A DNA stretch of 64,000 nt from Pseudomonas rhodesiae (lineage in GTDB: Bacteria; Pseudomonadota; Gammaproteobacteria; Pseudomonadales; Pseudomonadaceae), in NCBI RefSeq assembly GCF_007858255.1, contig NZ_VFEU01000005.1, forward strand, positions 186,001 to 250,000, in the 5' to 3' direction. This document shows, piece by piece, positions 47,640-56,231 of this stretch (its first letter is position 1; each line of letters starts with the position of its first letter). The position numbers and the translations under genes are program-made. The notes beneath the pieces are model-generated. The model worked only from the letters and a program-made list of their open reading frames with translations, made no database searches and was not told where the DNA came from.

Positions 47640-48188
47640 ATGAAATTCTGCAGCCAGTGCGGTAAACCGGTGACCCAACGCATTCCCGACGGCGACGCGC
47701 GCCTGCGCTATGTGTGCGATCACTGTTCGACCATTCATTATCAGAACCCCAACATCGTCGCCGGCACCGTGCCGGTGTGGGGCGATCAAGTGCTGTTGTG
47801 CCGCCGCGCCATCGAGCCGCGCCTGGGTTACTGGACCCTGCCCGCCGGTTTCATGGAGAACGGTGAAACCGTGGAACAGGCCGCCATGCGCGAAACCCTT
47901 GAAGAAGCCTGCGCCCGCGTACGTGACTTGAGCCTCTATACCTTGATCAATGTGCCGCATATCAGCCAGGTGCATATTTTCTACCGTGCCGAGCTGATCG
48001 ACCTGGACTTCGCCGCCGGCGCCGAAAGCCTGGAAGTGAAGCTGTTCGCCGAGGCTGACATCCCTTGGTCCGAGCTGGCTTTCCGCACCGTCGGGCGTAC
48101 CTTAGAATGCTTCTTCGCTGATCGCCGCCAGCACGCCTACCCGGTGCGCAGCGAGTCGGTGCCGCCACTTGCCAAACCCGCCCAATAA
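47640..48188 (+). CDS. Nudix hydrolase with N-terminal zinc ribbon
   Basis: A 182-residue protein. The first 30 residues form a zinc ribbon (MKFCSQCGKPV and RLRYVCDHCSTIHYQNP, CxxC twice). The Nudix domain follows, with GYWTLPAGFMENGETVEQAAMRETLEEA as the complete box. This resembles NADH-pyrophosphatase-related or ADP-ribose Nudix proteins. AGGA lies upstream of ATG 47640; an earlier in-frame start lacks support. It is followed by the L,D-transpeptidase gene after 35 bases. Confidence 0.9.
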   Translation: MKFCSQCGKPVTQRIPDGDARLRYVCDHCSTIHYQNPNIVAGTVPVWGDQVLLCRRAIEPRLGYWTLPAGFMENGETVEQAAMRETLEEACARVRDLSLYTLINVPHISQVHIFYRAELIDLDFAAGAESLEVKLFAEADIPWSELAFRTVGRTLECFFADRRQHAYPVRSESVPPLAKPAQ

Positions 48189-48223
48189 CAACGGCAGACG
48201 GCCTTCAAAGGGAAATCGTTTCA

Positions 48224-48727
48224 ATGCGTTGGTTGCTTGCTCTGTTCTGCCTGTCGTTCACCCTATTGTCATCAGCCTCCACCCTGCAAACCGCGAGCGG
48301 TAAAACGGTCGAGAAGGTGCTGGTGCTCAAGTCCGCTCATCAATTGCAGTTGATCAATGACGGCAAGCCTTTCAAGACTTATCGCATTTCCCTGGGCAAA
48401 AACCCCAAAGGCCACAAACTGATCGAAGGCGACCGCCGTACGCCCGAAGGGCTGTACTGGATCGACTGGCGCAAGACCAGCGAGCGCTTCAACCTGGCCA
48501 TGCACATTTCCTACCCCAATATCAGCGATGCCGCACGCGCGCGCCGCGAGGGCGTGAACCCGGGCAGCATGATCATGATCCACGGCACCCCCGACACCGA
48601 GGACTACCCGGAGCAGTGGTTTCATACCCTGGACTGGACCGACGGCTGCATCGGCATGCGCAACGTCGACATGCGCGAAGTCTGGAACCTGGTCAAAGAC
48701 GGCACCCTGATCGAGATCCGGCCGTAA
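48224..48727 (+). CDS. L,D-transpeptidase (YkuD) family protein
   Basis: A 167-residue exported protein with a signal peptide (LLALFCLSFTLLSSAS). The YkuD domain has KVLVLKSAHQLQLINDGKPFKTYRISLG at the start, MIMIHGTPD (catalytic His) and WTDGCIGMRNVDM (catalytic Cys). The usual SHGC motif is TDGC here. It may crosslink peptidoglycan or attach proteins to it. It lacks LysM or other wall-binding domains. Confidence 0.9.
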   Translation: MRWLLALFCLSFTLLSSASTLQTASGKTVEKVLVLKSAHQLQLINDGKPFKTYRISLGKNPKGHKLIEGDRRTPEGLYWIDWRKTSERFNLAMHISYPNISDAARARREGVNPGSMIMIHGTPDTEDYPEQWFHTLDWTDGCIGMRNVDMREVWNLVKDGTLIEIRP

Positions 48728-48842
48728 CCGTCGACCGCTCGTAAAATAATTCAAAAACTTCTATCGCCCCTGGCGAGGCCTACCGGTGAATACCAGTTCA
48801 CCGCGCGGGCCTGTGCATTTCTGCGCGCCACAAAGACCTCTC

Positions 48843-48934
48843 TAATACCACTTACCAAACAGCACCAATATCGCGCCCTAAATCATGGATTCGCACCGTT
48901 TTGGCAGCATTGACATGGTATTTAAGTGGTATTA
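48843..48934. promoter_or_regulatory. Candidate NagR operators: distant 12-bp inverted repeats plus a direct repeat
   Basis: TAATACCACTTA at 48843-48854 is the exact inverse of TAAGTGGTATTA at 48923-48934. TGGTATT also occurs at 48916-48922, 12 bases before TGGTATT at 48928-48934. TTGACA at 48910-48915 could be a -35 element overlapped by these sites. GntR/HutC-type sugar regulators such as NagR/YvoA bind TGGT-containing inverted sites, so these may autoregulate the nag cluster. Confidence 0.55.
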
Positions 48935-48990
48935 GCTTGCGCCCCATACCGAGTGCCAGAACACCAATAACCGCATCGGACACCTCACAA

Positions 48991-49722
48991 ATGAACCACA
49001 TCCTCACCCTGCGCCCCGACGACAAACAATCCACGCCGCTGTACCTGCAATTGGCGCGCAATCTGGAGGCCGCCATTCATGCCGGTCGATGGACGTCCGA
49101 ACAAGCTCTGCCGTCGGAGCGAACACTCAGTGAGCAGTTGAGCATTTCGCGGGTTACTGCGCGCAAGGCGCTGGAAGTGTTGCTCAGCCAGGGCTTGATC
49201 CGCCGCAGCCAGGGCTCAGGGACTTTTATCACGCCGCGCCTGGAGCAGCCGTTGTCGCGCCTGTCGGGGTTCAGCGAGATGTTGCGCCTCAAGGGGTTCG
49301 TGCCCAGCTCACAGTGGCTGGAGCGCGAGATCACCCCGCCGACCCATGAAGAACTGATCCGCCTGGGCCTGTCGCCCACCGACAAAGTCGCGCGGCTCAA
49401 GCGCCTGCGTAAGGCCGATGACACGGTGATGGCGATCGAGATGACCACCCTGCCCGCCAGCGTACTGCCGCAGCCGCAGTCCGTCGGCAACTCGCTGTAC
49501 GAATACCTGGACGGCGTCAACAAACCCATCATGCGCGCGCTGCAGCATATTCAGGCGATCAACGCCTCGGACGAGTTCGCCAACCTGGTGGGCATCGCCC
49601 CCGGCACCGCCATGCTGCTGATGACCCGGGTCGGCTACACCGCCGACAACACACCGATCGAAATCACCGACACCTACTGTCGCAACGACTACTACGACTT
49701 CGTCGCCGAACTTCGACGTTAA
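48991..49722 (+). CDS. nagR: GntR/HutC-family regulator of GlcNAc use
   Basis: A 243-residue repressor. The N-terminal winged helix (about residues 13-80) has PLYLQLARNLEAAIHAGRWTSEQALPSERTLSEQLSISRVTARKALEVLLSQGLIRRSQGSGTFI. The C-terminal UTRA effector domain (about residues 95-240) ends with ITDTYCRNDYYDFVAEL. UTRA domains of this type sense GlcNAc-6-P or GlcN-6-P. ATG 48991 was chosen for the normal N-terminus (MNHILTLRPDD). It precedes nagA by 53 bases in the same direction, and the operator-like repeats upstream suggest autoregulation. Confidence 0.9.
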   Translation: MNHILTLRPDDKQSTPLYLQLARNLEAAIHAGRWTSEQALPSERTLSEQLSISRVTARKALEVLLSQGLIRRSQGSGTFITPRLEQPLSRLSGFSEMLRLKGFVPSSQWLEREITPPTHEELIRLGLSPTDKVARLKRLRKADDTVMAIEMTTLPASVLPQPQSVGNSLYEYLDGVNKPIMRALQHIQAINASDEFANLVGIAPGTAMLLMTRVGYTADNTPIEITDTYCRNDYYDFVAELRR

Positions 49723-49775
49723 AACGCCGCGCGGCGCTGACGTTGCGACCCTTTGCGAGACACAGAGAACTGCCC

Positions 49776-50882
49776 ATGTCCGAAGACAATATCCTTACGC
49801 CCCAAGGCTGGGTGCGCGGCCGCCTGGTGCACGAGCACGGCAAGGTCGTCGCCGTCCACGGCCAGCCGTGCGACCCGGCCGACAACGACCTGCCCTACCT
49901 GCTGCCCGGTTTTATCGACCTGCATGTACACGGCGGTGGCGGCAAGGACATCATGGAAGGCGCCACGGCCTTCGAGACCATCACCCGCACCCATGTGCGC
50001 TTCGGCACCACCTCGCTGCTGGCCACCACCATGACCGCACCGGTGGATGAAATCTCCAGTGTCCTCGGCCAGCTCGGCGCGTTCTGCGAGCAACGCCCCG
50101 TTGGCTGCGCCCGGGTACTTGGGGTGCATCTGGAAGGGCCCTACATCAATCCGGGAAAACTCGGCGCCCAGCCCAACTTCGCCCACACCGCGCTGATGGC
50201 CGAAGTGGAAGCCTATCTGCGACTGGCGCCGATCCGGGTGATCACCATTGCTCCGGAAATCGCCGGCCATGACGGCCTGATCCGCGCCCTCAGCCAACGC
50301 GGCGTGCGCATGCAGATCGGTCACACCCTGGGCAGCTATGAAGAGGGCGTTGCGGCCCTGGCCGCTGGCGCTACCAGCTTCACCCATTTGTACAACGCCA
50401 TGAGCCCCCTGCATCACCGCGAACCCGGCATTGTCGGCGCCGCGCTGGCCCATGCCACCTACGCCGAATTGATCCCGGATTTGCTGCACGTACACCCCGG
50501 CGCCATCCGCGTGGCGTTGCGGTCGATCCCGTGCCTGTACTGCGTCACCGACTCCACCGCCGCCGCCGGCATGCCCGACGGTGAATACAAGCTGGGCAGC
50601 CACACCGTGACCAAATGCCTGGGCGGCGTGCGTCTGGCCGACGGCACCCTGGCCGGCAGCACCCTGACCATGGATCAGGCGCTGCGTAACCTGGTGAAGA
50701 TCGGCCTGCCGCTTCACGAAGCCTCGCAGCGCCTGTCGCAATTCCCCGCGGATTACCTGGGCCTGGAAGAACGCGGCCGCCTGCAACCCGGCAGCTTTGC
50801 CGACTGCGTGCGCCTGGACCGTTCCCTGCACCTCACTGACGTAATGGTCGAAGGAGACACCATTGACTTCAAAAATGCTTGA
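49776..50882 (+). CDS. nagA: N-acetylglucosamine-6-phosphate deacetylase
   Basis: A 368-residue amidohydrolase converting GlcNAc-6-P to GlcN-6-P and acetate. Metal and substrate motifs are PGFIDLHVHGGGGKDIMEG, GVHLEGPYINPGKLGAQ (Glu ligand), MQIGHTLG, and ATSFTHLYNAMSPLHHREPG (His region), with a late VTDSTAAAGMPDG (catalytic Asp). ATG 49776 starts MSEDNILTPQGW. It overlaps the nagB-II start by 20 bases, indicating coupling. Confidence 0.96.
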   Translation: MSEDNILTPQGWVRGRLVHEHGKVVAVHGQPCDPADNDLPYLLPGFIDLHVHGGGGKDIMEGATAFETITRTHVRFGTTSLLATTMTAPVDEISSVLGQLGAFCEQRPVGCARVLGVHLEGPYINPGKLGAQPNFAHTALMAEVEAYLRLAPIRVITIAPEIAGHDGLIRALSQRGVRMQIGHTLGSYEEGVAALAAGATSFTHLYNAMSPLHHREPGIVGAALAHATYAELIPDLLHVHPGAIRVALRSIPCLYCVTDSTAAAGMPDGEYKLGSHTVTKCLGGVRLADGTLAGSTLTMDQALRNLVKIGLPLHEASQRLSQFPADYLGLEERGRLQPGSFADCVRLDRSLHLTDVMVEGDTIDFKNA

Positions 50883-51885
50883 AGAGGCCCTGGCCTCCGC
50901 TGACGCGGTTGCCGCGCAGTTGCAACGTTTGGATCCGTTGCTGGAAGAGATTGCCGGTCGCCTGCGTCGCCAGCCGCCGCAAGTGGCGATGACCATCGCC
51001 CGCGGCAGCTCCGACCATGCCGCCAGTTACTTCGCTTACTTGGCCATGCAGCATGTGGGGGTGCCGGTGGCGTCGTTGCCGATGTCGGTGGTCACGTTGT
51101 TGCAAGCGCCGTTGAAGGTCAGTGGCCAGGTGGCGTTCGGGTTTTCCCAATCGGGCCAGAGCCCGGATCTGGTCAACAGCCTGCGCCTGCTGCGCAAGCG
51201 TGGCGCCTTGAGCATCTCGTTGGTCAATGCCGAAGATTCGCCCCTGGAAGCCGCGTGCGAATTCCACGTACCGCTGTGCGCCGGGCCGGAACTGAGTGTC
51301 GCCGCCACCAAAAGTTTTATAGCCACCCTTAGCGCCACGGCGCAGTTGATCGGCCACTGGAACCAGGAAGCCGAGCTGCTGCGCGCCTGCCGCGCGTTGC
51401 CCGATGAATTGCGCGCCGCCGCTAAGCAGGATTGGAGCCCCGCCATCGACGCCCTGCGCGGCAGCCAACGTCTGATGGTGATCGGTCGTGGCGCCGGTTT
51501 CGCCATTGCCCAGGAGGCCGCGCTCAAGCTCAAGGAAACCTCGGCGATCCAGGCCGAAGCCTTCAGCAGCGCCGAAGTACGTCACGGCCCAATGGCCTTG
51601 ATCGATGACAACTACCCGCTGTTGGTGTTCGCCCCGCGCGGCGCCGAGCAGGCTGGTCTGCTGAGCTTGGCCGCCGACATGCGCCAACGCGGCGCCCGCG
51701 TGCTGCTGTCCGCGCCGGACGATATCGCCGAACGCGACCTGACCCTGAGCCGCGCCGAACACCCGAGCCTGGACCCGATCCTGGCGATCCAGAGTTTCTA
51801 TGTGATGGCGGCCGGCCTGGCCGTGGCGCGAGGCATGGACCCGGACCAGCCGCGCCACCTGAGCAAAGTCACCCGCACCCACTGA
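50863..51885 (+). CDS. SIS-domain glucosamine-6-phosphate deaminase (NagB-II)
   Basis: A 340-residue protein with two SIS domains, related to the isomerase half of GlmS but lacking the glutaminase part. Marks are TIARGSSDHAASYFAYL, GFSQSGQSPDLVNSLR, ELSVAATKSFIATL and LKLKETSAIQAEAFSSAEVRHGP. It turns GlcN-6-P into fructose-6-P and ammonia, the role of NagB-II in pseudomonads and Shewanella. TTG 50863 is favoured because AAGGAG lies six bases upstream; ATG 50875 is the alternative. It follows nagA directly. Confidence 0.9.
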   Translation: MTSKMLEEALASADAVAAQLQRLDPLLEEIAGRLRRQPPQVAMTIARGSSDHAASYFAYLAMQHVGVPVASLPMSVVTLLQAPLKVSGQVAFGFSQSGQSPDLVNSLRLLRKRGALSISLVNAEDSPLEAACEFHVPLCAGPELSVAATKSFIATLSATAQLIGHWNQEAELLRACRALPDELRAAAKQDWSPAIDALRGSQRLMVIGRGAGFAIAQEAALKLKETSAIQAEAFSSAEVRHGPMALIDDNYPLLVFAPRGAEQAGLLSLAADMRQRGARVLLSAPDDIAERDLTLSRAEHPSLDPILAIQSFYVMAAGLAVARGMDPDQPRHLSKVTRTH

Positions 51886-51906
51886 GTCGCTTGCCGTGTT
51901 TTCCTG

Positions 51907-54432
51907 ATGAGTACCGTGCCCATGTCCAATAACAACAATGACCTGACCCTCAGCGCCCCTTTAAGCGGGCCGGTGCTGGCCCTGGGCAATGTGCCCGACA
52001 AGGTATTCGCCAGCGGTGCCATGGGCGACGGCCTGGCCATCGATCCGTTGAACGATTGCCTGCACGCGCCGTGCGACGGCGAGATCATCCAAGTAGCCCG
52101 CACCGGCCATGCGCTGACGATCCGCGCCGACAACGGCGCCGAACTGCTGATGCACGTGGGCATCGACACGGTGGCGCTCAACGGCCAGGGCTTTGCCCTG
52201 CGCGTGGAACAGGGCGCGCGGGTCAGCCGGGGCCAGGTGTTGCTGCAGTTCGACCTGGACCGCGTCGCACGCCACTGCAAAAGCCTGATCAGCCTGATCA
52301 TCCTCACCAATGGCGAGCACTTCCAATTGCGTCCGCTGGGGATTGATTCGGTCAAGGTCGGCGAGCCGTTTATGCAGATTACGGCGCGCGCGACCGCTTC
52401 GGTGCGCACGGCTGTGGACAACAGCGACGCTGAAGCCAGCGCCCAGGTGCGCGTCACGCATCGGGGCGGTTTGCATGCGCGTCCGGCGGCGCTGATCCGC
52501 AAGGCGGCGCAGGGGTTCAGCAGCCAGTCACGCCTGCATTTCGCCGGTCACTCGGCGGCGTGCGACAGCTTGATGGGCGTGATGGGGCTGGGCGTGGGAG
52601 AAGGCGACGAGGTGCGCGTGACATGCCGCGGCAAGGATTGCGAAGCCGCACTGCAAGCGTTGGTGACGGCGCTGTCCCAGCCCATCGGCGATGCCCCTCA
52701 CGCGCCGGCCGCCGCCGCGCCCGTGCGGGTCACTGCCGAGGCCGGCGTGCTGCAAGGCGTGTGCGCGGCGCCCGGGCTGGTGTGCGGGCCGCTGTTGCGC
52801 ATGGCCGGTGTGGAGCTGGCGCCCGATCCCGGCAATCATCAAGCCGATGAACAACTGCAGCGCCTGGACGCGGCGCTGGAGCAAGTGCGCGGCGAAATCC
52901 ACACCACCCTGGCGCAGGCCCGCCAACGTAAAGCCGTGGAGGAAGAAGAGATCTTCGCCGCCCATTTGGCCTTGCTGGAAGACCCCGCGTTGCTGGACGC
53001 CGCCAACGCCGCCATCGAACACGGCAGCGCGGCCACCCACGCCTGGCGCGATGCGATCCAGGCCCAGTGCCAGGTGTTGCTGGGCTTGGGCAAGCCGCTG
53101 TTCGCCGAACGCGCCAATGACCTGCGCGACCTGCAGCAACGGGTGCTACGTGCATTGCTCGGCGAAGCCTGGCAGTTCGAACTGCCCGCCGGGGCCATCG
53201 TCAGCGCCCATGAACTGACCCCATCGGACCTGCTGCAATTGAGTGCACAACACGCGGTGGGCCTCTGCATGGCCGAAGGCGGCGCCACCTCCCATGTGGC
53301 GATCCTCGCCCGAGGCAAAGGGCTGCCCTGTGTGGTCGCCCTCGGCGCCGAAGTGCTCGACGTGCCCCAAGGCCAACGGGTGGTGCTCGACGCGGCCAAT
53401 GGGCGCCTCGAATTGGCGCCCAGCGAGGCGCGTCACGCCGAAGTGCATCGGATTCGCGACGCGCAAAAACGCCGGCGCCAGCAGCAACAAAACCAGGCAC
53501 ACCAGCCGGCGCAGACCCGCGACGGGGTGAGCATTGAAGTGGCGGCCAATGTCGCCTCCAGCGCCGAGGCACAGGTAGCGTTCGAGAACGGTGCCGATGG
53601 CGTCGGCCTGCTGCGCACCGAATTCCTGTTCGTCGACCGTCGCACCGCGCCGGATGAGCAGGAGCAACGCCAGGCCTATCAAGCAGTGCTGGATGCCATG
53701 GGCGAAAAATCGGTGATCATCCGCACCATCGATGTGGGCGGTGACAAACAGCTCGACTATCTGCCGCTGCCGGCGGAAGCCAACCCGGTGCTGGGCTTGC
53801 GTGGTATTCGCCTGGCCCAGGTACGGCCCGAATTGCTCGATCAACAACTGCGCGCGCTGTTGCAAGTCACGCCGCTGGGGCGTTGCCGCATCCTGCTGCC
53901 GATGGTCAGCGAAGTCGACGAACTGCTGCACATCCGCCAGCGTCTCGACCAACTGTGTATGGAGCTGGAACTGAGCGTGCGTCCGGAACTGGGCGTGATG
54001 ATCGAAGTGCCTGCCGCCGCGCTATTGGCCGAGCAACTGGCCCGGCATGCGGATTTTCTTTCCATAGGCACCAATGACCTGTCCCAGTACACCCTGGCCA
54101 TGGACCGCGACCACGCGGGGCTCGCGGCCCGCGTTGATGCCCTGCACCCGGCGCTGTTGCGCCTGATCGCCCAAACCTGCGCCGGCGCGGCCAAGCACGG
54201 GCGTTGGGTCGGCGTGTGCGGCGCCCTGGCCTCCGATCCGCTCGCCACCCCGGTACTGGTGGGGCTGGGGGTCAGCGAGCTGTCCGTCAGCCCGCTTCAA
54301 ATAGCCGAGATCAAAGACCGCGTCCGCCATCTGGAGGCGGCGCACTGCCGGCAACTGAGCCAAGGGCTGCTCGACCTGAGCAGTGCCACGGCCGTTCGCC
54401 AAGCCTGTCAACGCCACTGGCCGCTGAGCTGA
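51907..54432 (+). CDS. nagF: PTS multiphosphoryl transfer protein (EIIA-HPr-EI fusion)
   Basis: An 841-residue fusion carrying three phosphoryl-transfer modules in order. EIIA(Glc)-like is at about residues 10-155, with active His near residue 83 in LLMHVGIDTVAL. HPr is at about residues 175-260, with His near residue 190 in RGGLHARPAALI. Enzyme I spans about residues 270-841, with phospho-His near residue 463 in GGATSHVAIL, then GADGVGLLRTEFLF and IGTNDLSQYTLAMDRDHAG (PEP-binding). It passes phosphate from PEP to NagE. The start could be ATG 51907 or ATG 51922; neither has a strong ribosome-binding site. It lies 21 bases after nagB-II. Confidence 0.95.
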   Translation: MSTVPMSNNNNDLTLSAPLSGPVLALGNVPDKVFASGAMGDGLAIDPLNDCLHAPCDGEIIQVARTGHALTIRADNGAELLMHVGIDTVALNGQGFALRVEQGARVSRGQVLLQFDLDRVARHCKSLISLIILTNGEHFQLRPLGIDSVKVGEPFMQITARATASVRTAVDNSDAEASAQVRVTHRGGLHARPAALIRKAAQGFSSQSRLHFAGHSAACDSLMGVMGLGVGEGDEVRVTCRGKDCEAALQALVTALSQPIGDAPHAPAAAAPVRVTAEAGVLQGVCAAPGLVCGPLLRMAGVELAPDPGNHQADEQLQRLDAALEQVRGEIHTTLAQARQRKAVEEEEIFAAHLALLEDPALLDAANAAIEHGSAATHAWRDAIQAQCQVLLGLGKPLFAERANDLRDLQQRVLRALLGEAWQFELPAGAIVSAHELTPSDLLQLSAQHAVGLCMAEGGATSHVAILARGKGLPCVVALGAEVLDVPQGQRVVLDAANGRLELAPSEARHAEVHRIRDAQKRRRQQQQNQAHQPAQTRDGVSIEVAANVASSAEAQVAFENGADGVGLLRTEFLFVDRRTAPDEQEQRQAYQAVLDAMGEKSVIIRTIDVGGDKQLDYLPLPAEANPVLGLRGIRLAQVRPELLDQQLRALLQVTPLGRCRILLPMVSEVDELLHIRQRLDQLCMELELSVRPELGVMIEVPAAALLAEQLARHADFLSIGTNDLSQYTLAMDRDHAGLAARVDALHPALLRLIAQTCAGAAKHGRWVGVCGALASDPLATPVLVGLGVSELSVSPLQIAEIKDRVRHLEAAHCRQLSQGLLDLSSATAVRQACQRHWPLS

Positions 54433-54459
54433 CAACAACAAGAAAAAGGGAGACATGCC

Positions 54460-56154
54460 ATGTACCAGCACTTTATCGAAGGCCTGCAACGCCTGGGCCG
54501 TGCACTGATGCTGCCGATTGCGATCCTGCCGATCGCCGGCCTGCTGCTGCGCCTGGGCGACACCGACCTTCTGAACATTGCGGTGATGCACGATGCCGGT
54601 CAGGCGATTTTCGCCAACCTGGCGCTGATCTTCGCCATCGGTATCGCCGTGGGTTTTGCCCGCGACAATAACGGCACCGCCGGCTTGGCCGGGGCCATCG
54701 GCTATTTGGTGATGATCTCCACCCTCAAGGTGATGGACACCACGATCAACATGGGGATGCTCGCCGGTATCGCCAGCGGCTTGATGGCCGGGGCGCTGTA
54801 CAACCGCTTCAAGGACATCAAGCTGCCGGAGTACCTGGCGTTTTTCGGCGGCCGGCGGTTTGTGCCGATTGTCACCGGGTTCTCTGCCGTGGGCTTGGGC
54901 GTGGTGTTCGGCCTGATCTGGCCACCGATCCAGCATGGCATCAACAGCTTCGGCGTACTGCTGATGGAAAGCGGCAGCCTCGGCGCATTCGTATTCGGCG
55001 TGTTCAACCGCCTGCTGATCGTTACCGGTCTGCACCACATCCTCAACAACATGGCCTGGTTCGTGTTCGGCAGTTTTACCGACCCGGCCACCGGCGCGGT
55101 GGTCACGGGCGACCTGACCCGCTATTTTGCCGGCGACCCCAAGGGCGGCCAGTTCATGACCGGCATGTTCCCGGTGATGCTGTTCGGCCTGCCCGCCGCG
55201 TGCCTGGCGATGTACCGCAACGCTTTGCCGGAGCGGCGCAAGGTCATGGGCGGGATTTTCCTGTCGATGGCCCTGACATCGTTTCTGACCGGGGTGACCG
55301 AGCCGATCGAATTCGCGTTCATGTTCCTCGCGCCATTTTTGTACCTGATCCATGCGGTACTGACGGGTCTGTCGATGGCCGTCACCAATATGTTGAACAT
55401 CCACCTCGGCTTCACCTTCTCCGGTGGCTTTATCGATATGGTGCTGGGTTGGGGCAAGTCCACCAATGGTTGGTTGGTGGTCCCGGTCGGCTTGGCGTAT
55501 GCGCTGATCTACTACAGCGTGTTCAGCTATTGCATCCGCCGCTTCAACCTGAAAACGCCGGGGCGTGAAGATATCCAAGCCGCGCCGACGCAAACACTGA
55601 CCGACAACCAACGCGCCAGCGCCTATATCCGCGCCCTGGGCGGTGCGGACAACCTGCTCAGCGTCGGCGCCTGCACCACCCGCCTGCGCCTGGACATGGT
55701 GGATCGCAACAAAGCGCTGGATGCCGACCTCAAGGCGCTGGGCGCCATGGCCGTGGTGCGCCCCGGCAACGGTGGCAGCCTGCAGGTGGTGGTCGGGCCG
55801 ATGGCCGATAGCATCGCCGATGAAATTCGCTTGGCCATGCCGTCATTCGTCGCTACCGCACCGGTGGCAGCGGCACCTGTGGATAAACCGAAAGCGGTGA
55901 ATGAGCAGCACGCCGAGCAATGGCTGAACGCCTTGGGCGGACGCGCGAATGTGCGCCAATTGGAAGCGCTGGCCATGACCCGCCTGCGGGTGGTGCTGGG
56001 CGATGATTCAGCCTTGTCCGAAGCGCAACTGACGGCGCTGGGCTGCCAGGGCATCAGCCAGCTCGACAGCGGCGTTTGGCACCTGCTGGTCGGTGACAAC
56101 GCAACCGGATTGGGCGAGGCGCTGGAACGCCTGACCCGCCCGCTCAACGCCTGA
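54460..56154 (+). CDS. nagE: N-acetylglucosamine PTS permease, EIIC-EIIB with a second EIIB-like domain
   Basis: A 564-residue protein. EIIC occupies about residues 1-375 (LQRLGRALMLPIAILPIAGLLLRLG, FGVFNRLLIVTGLHHILNN, GVTEPIEFAFMFLAPFLY). An EIIB domain at about residues 388-460 has the phosphorylatable Cys 405 in SVGACTTRLRLDM. A second homologous domain at about residues 485-560 has MTRLRV with Met 506 where the Cys should be. It takes up GlcNAc and phosphorylates it, receiving phosphate from the NagF EIIA part. AAAGGGAG lies upstream of ATG 54460. The Cys-less second EIIB-like domain is unusual compared with E. coli NagE, which ends in EIIA. Confidence 0.94.
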   Translation: MYQHFIEGLQRLGRALMLPIAILPIAGLLLRLGDTDLLNIAVMHDAGQAIFANLALIFAIGIAVGFARDNNGTAGLAGAIGYLVMISTLKVMDTTINMGMLAGIASGLMAGALYNRFKDIKLPEYLAFFGGRRFVPIVTGFSAVGLGVVFGLIWPPIQHGINSFGVLLMESGSLGAFVFGVFNRLLIVTGLHHILNNMAWFVFGSFTDPATGAVVTGDLTRYFAGDPKGGQFMTGMFPVMLFGLPAACLAMYRNALPERRKVMGGIFLSMALTSFLTGVTEPIEFAFMFLAPFLYLIHAVLTGLSMAVTNMLNIHLGFTFSGGFIDMVLGWGKSTNGWLVVPVGLAYALIYYSVFSYCIRRFNLKTPGREDIQAAPTQTLTDNQRASAYIRALGGADNLLSVGACTTRLRLDMVDRNKALDADLKALGAMAVVRPGNGGSLQVVVGPMADSIADEIRLAMPSFVATAPVAAAPVDKPKAVNEQHAEQWLNALGGRANVRQLEALAMTRLRVVLGDDSALSEAQLTALGCQGISQLDSGVWHLLVGDNATGLGEALERLTRPLNA

Positions 56155-56231
56155 CCGGCGGGGGGCACCACTGACTTATCTACAGCCCGTTCACGGCGCC
56201 ATTCTCCAAGCTAAGGGTTCTTTCCCTCAGC

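Noticed and set aside
50863..50882. Frameshift between nagA and the SIS-domain gene
   Set aside because: The 20-base overlap has a good AAGGAG before TTG 50863 and both proteins have complete ends, so it is ordinary translational coupling.
54022..55611. A 529-codon minus-strand frame opposite nagF/nagE
   Set aside because: Shadow frame with low-complexity His/Gln/Gly content. The nag genes carry complete PTS motifs on the plus strand.
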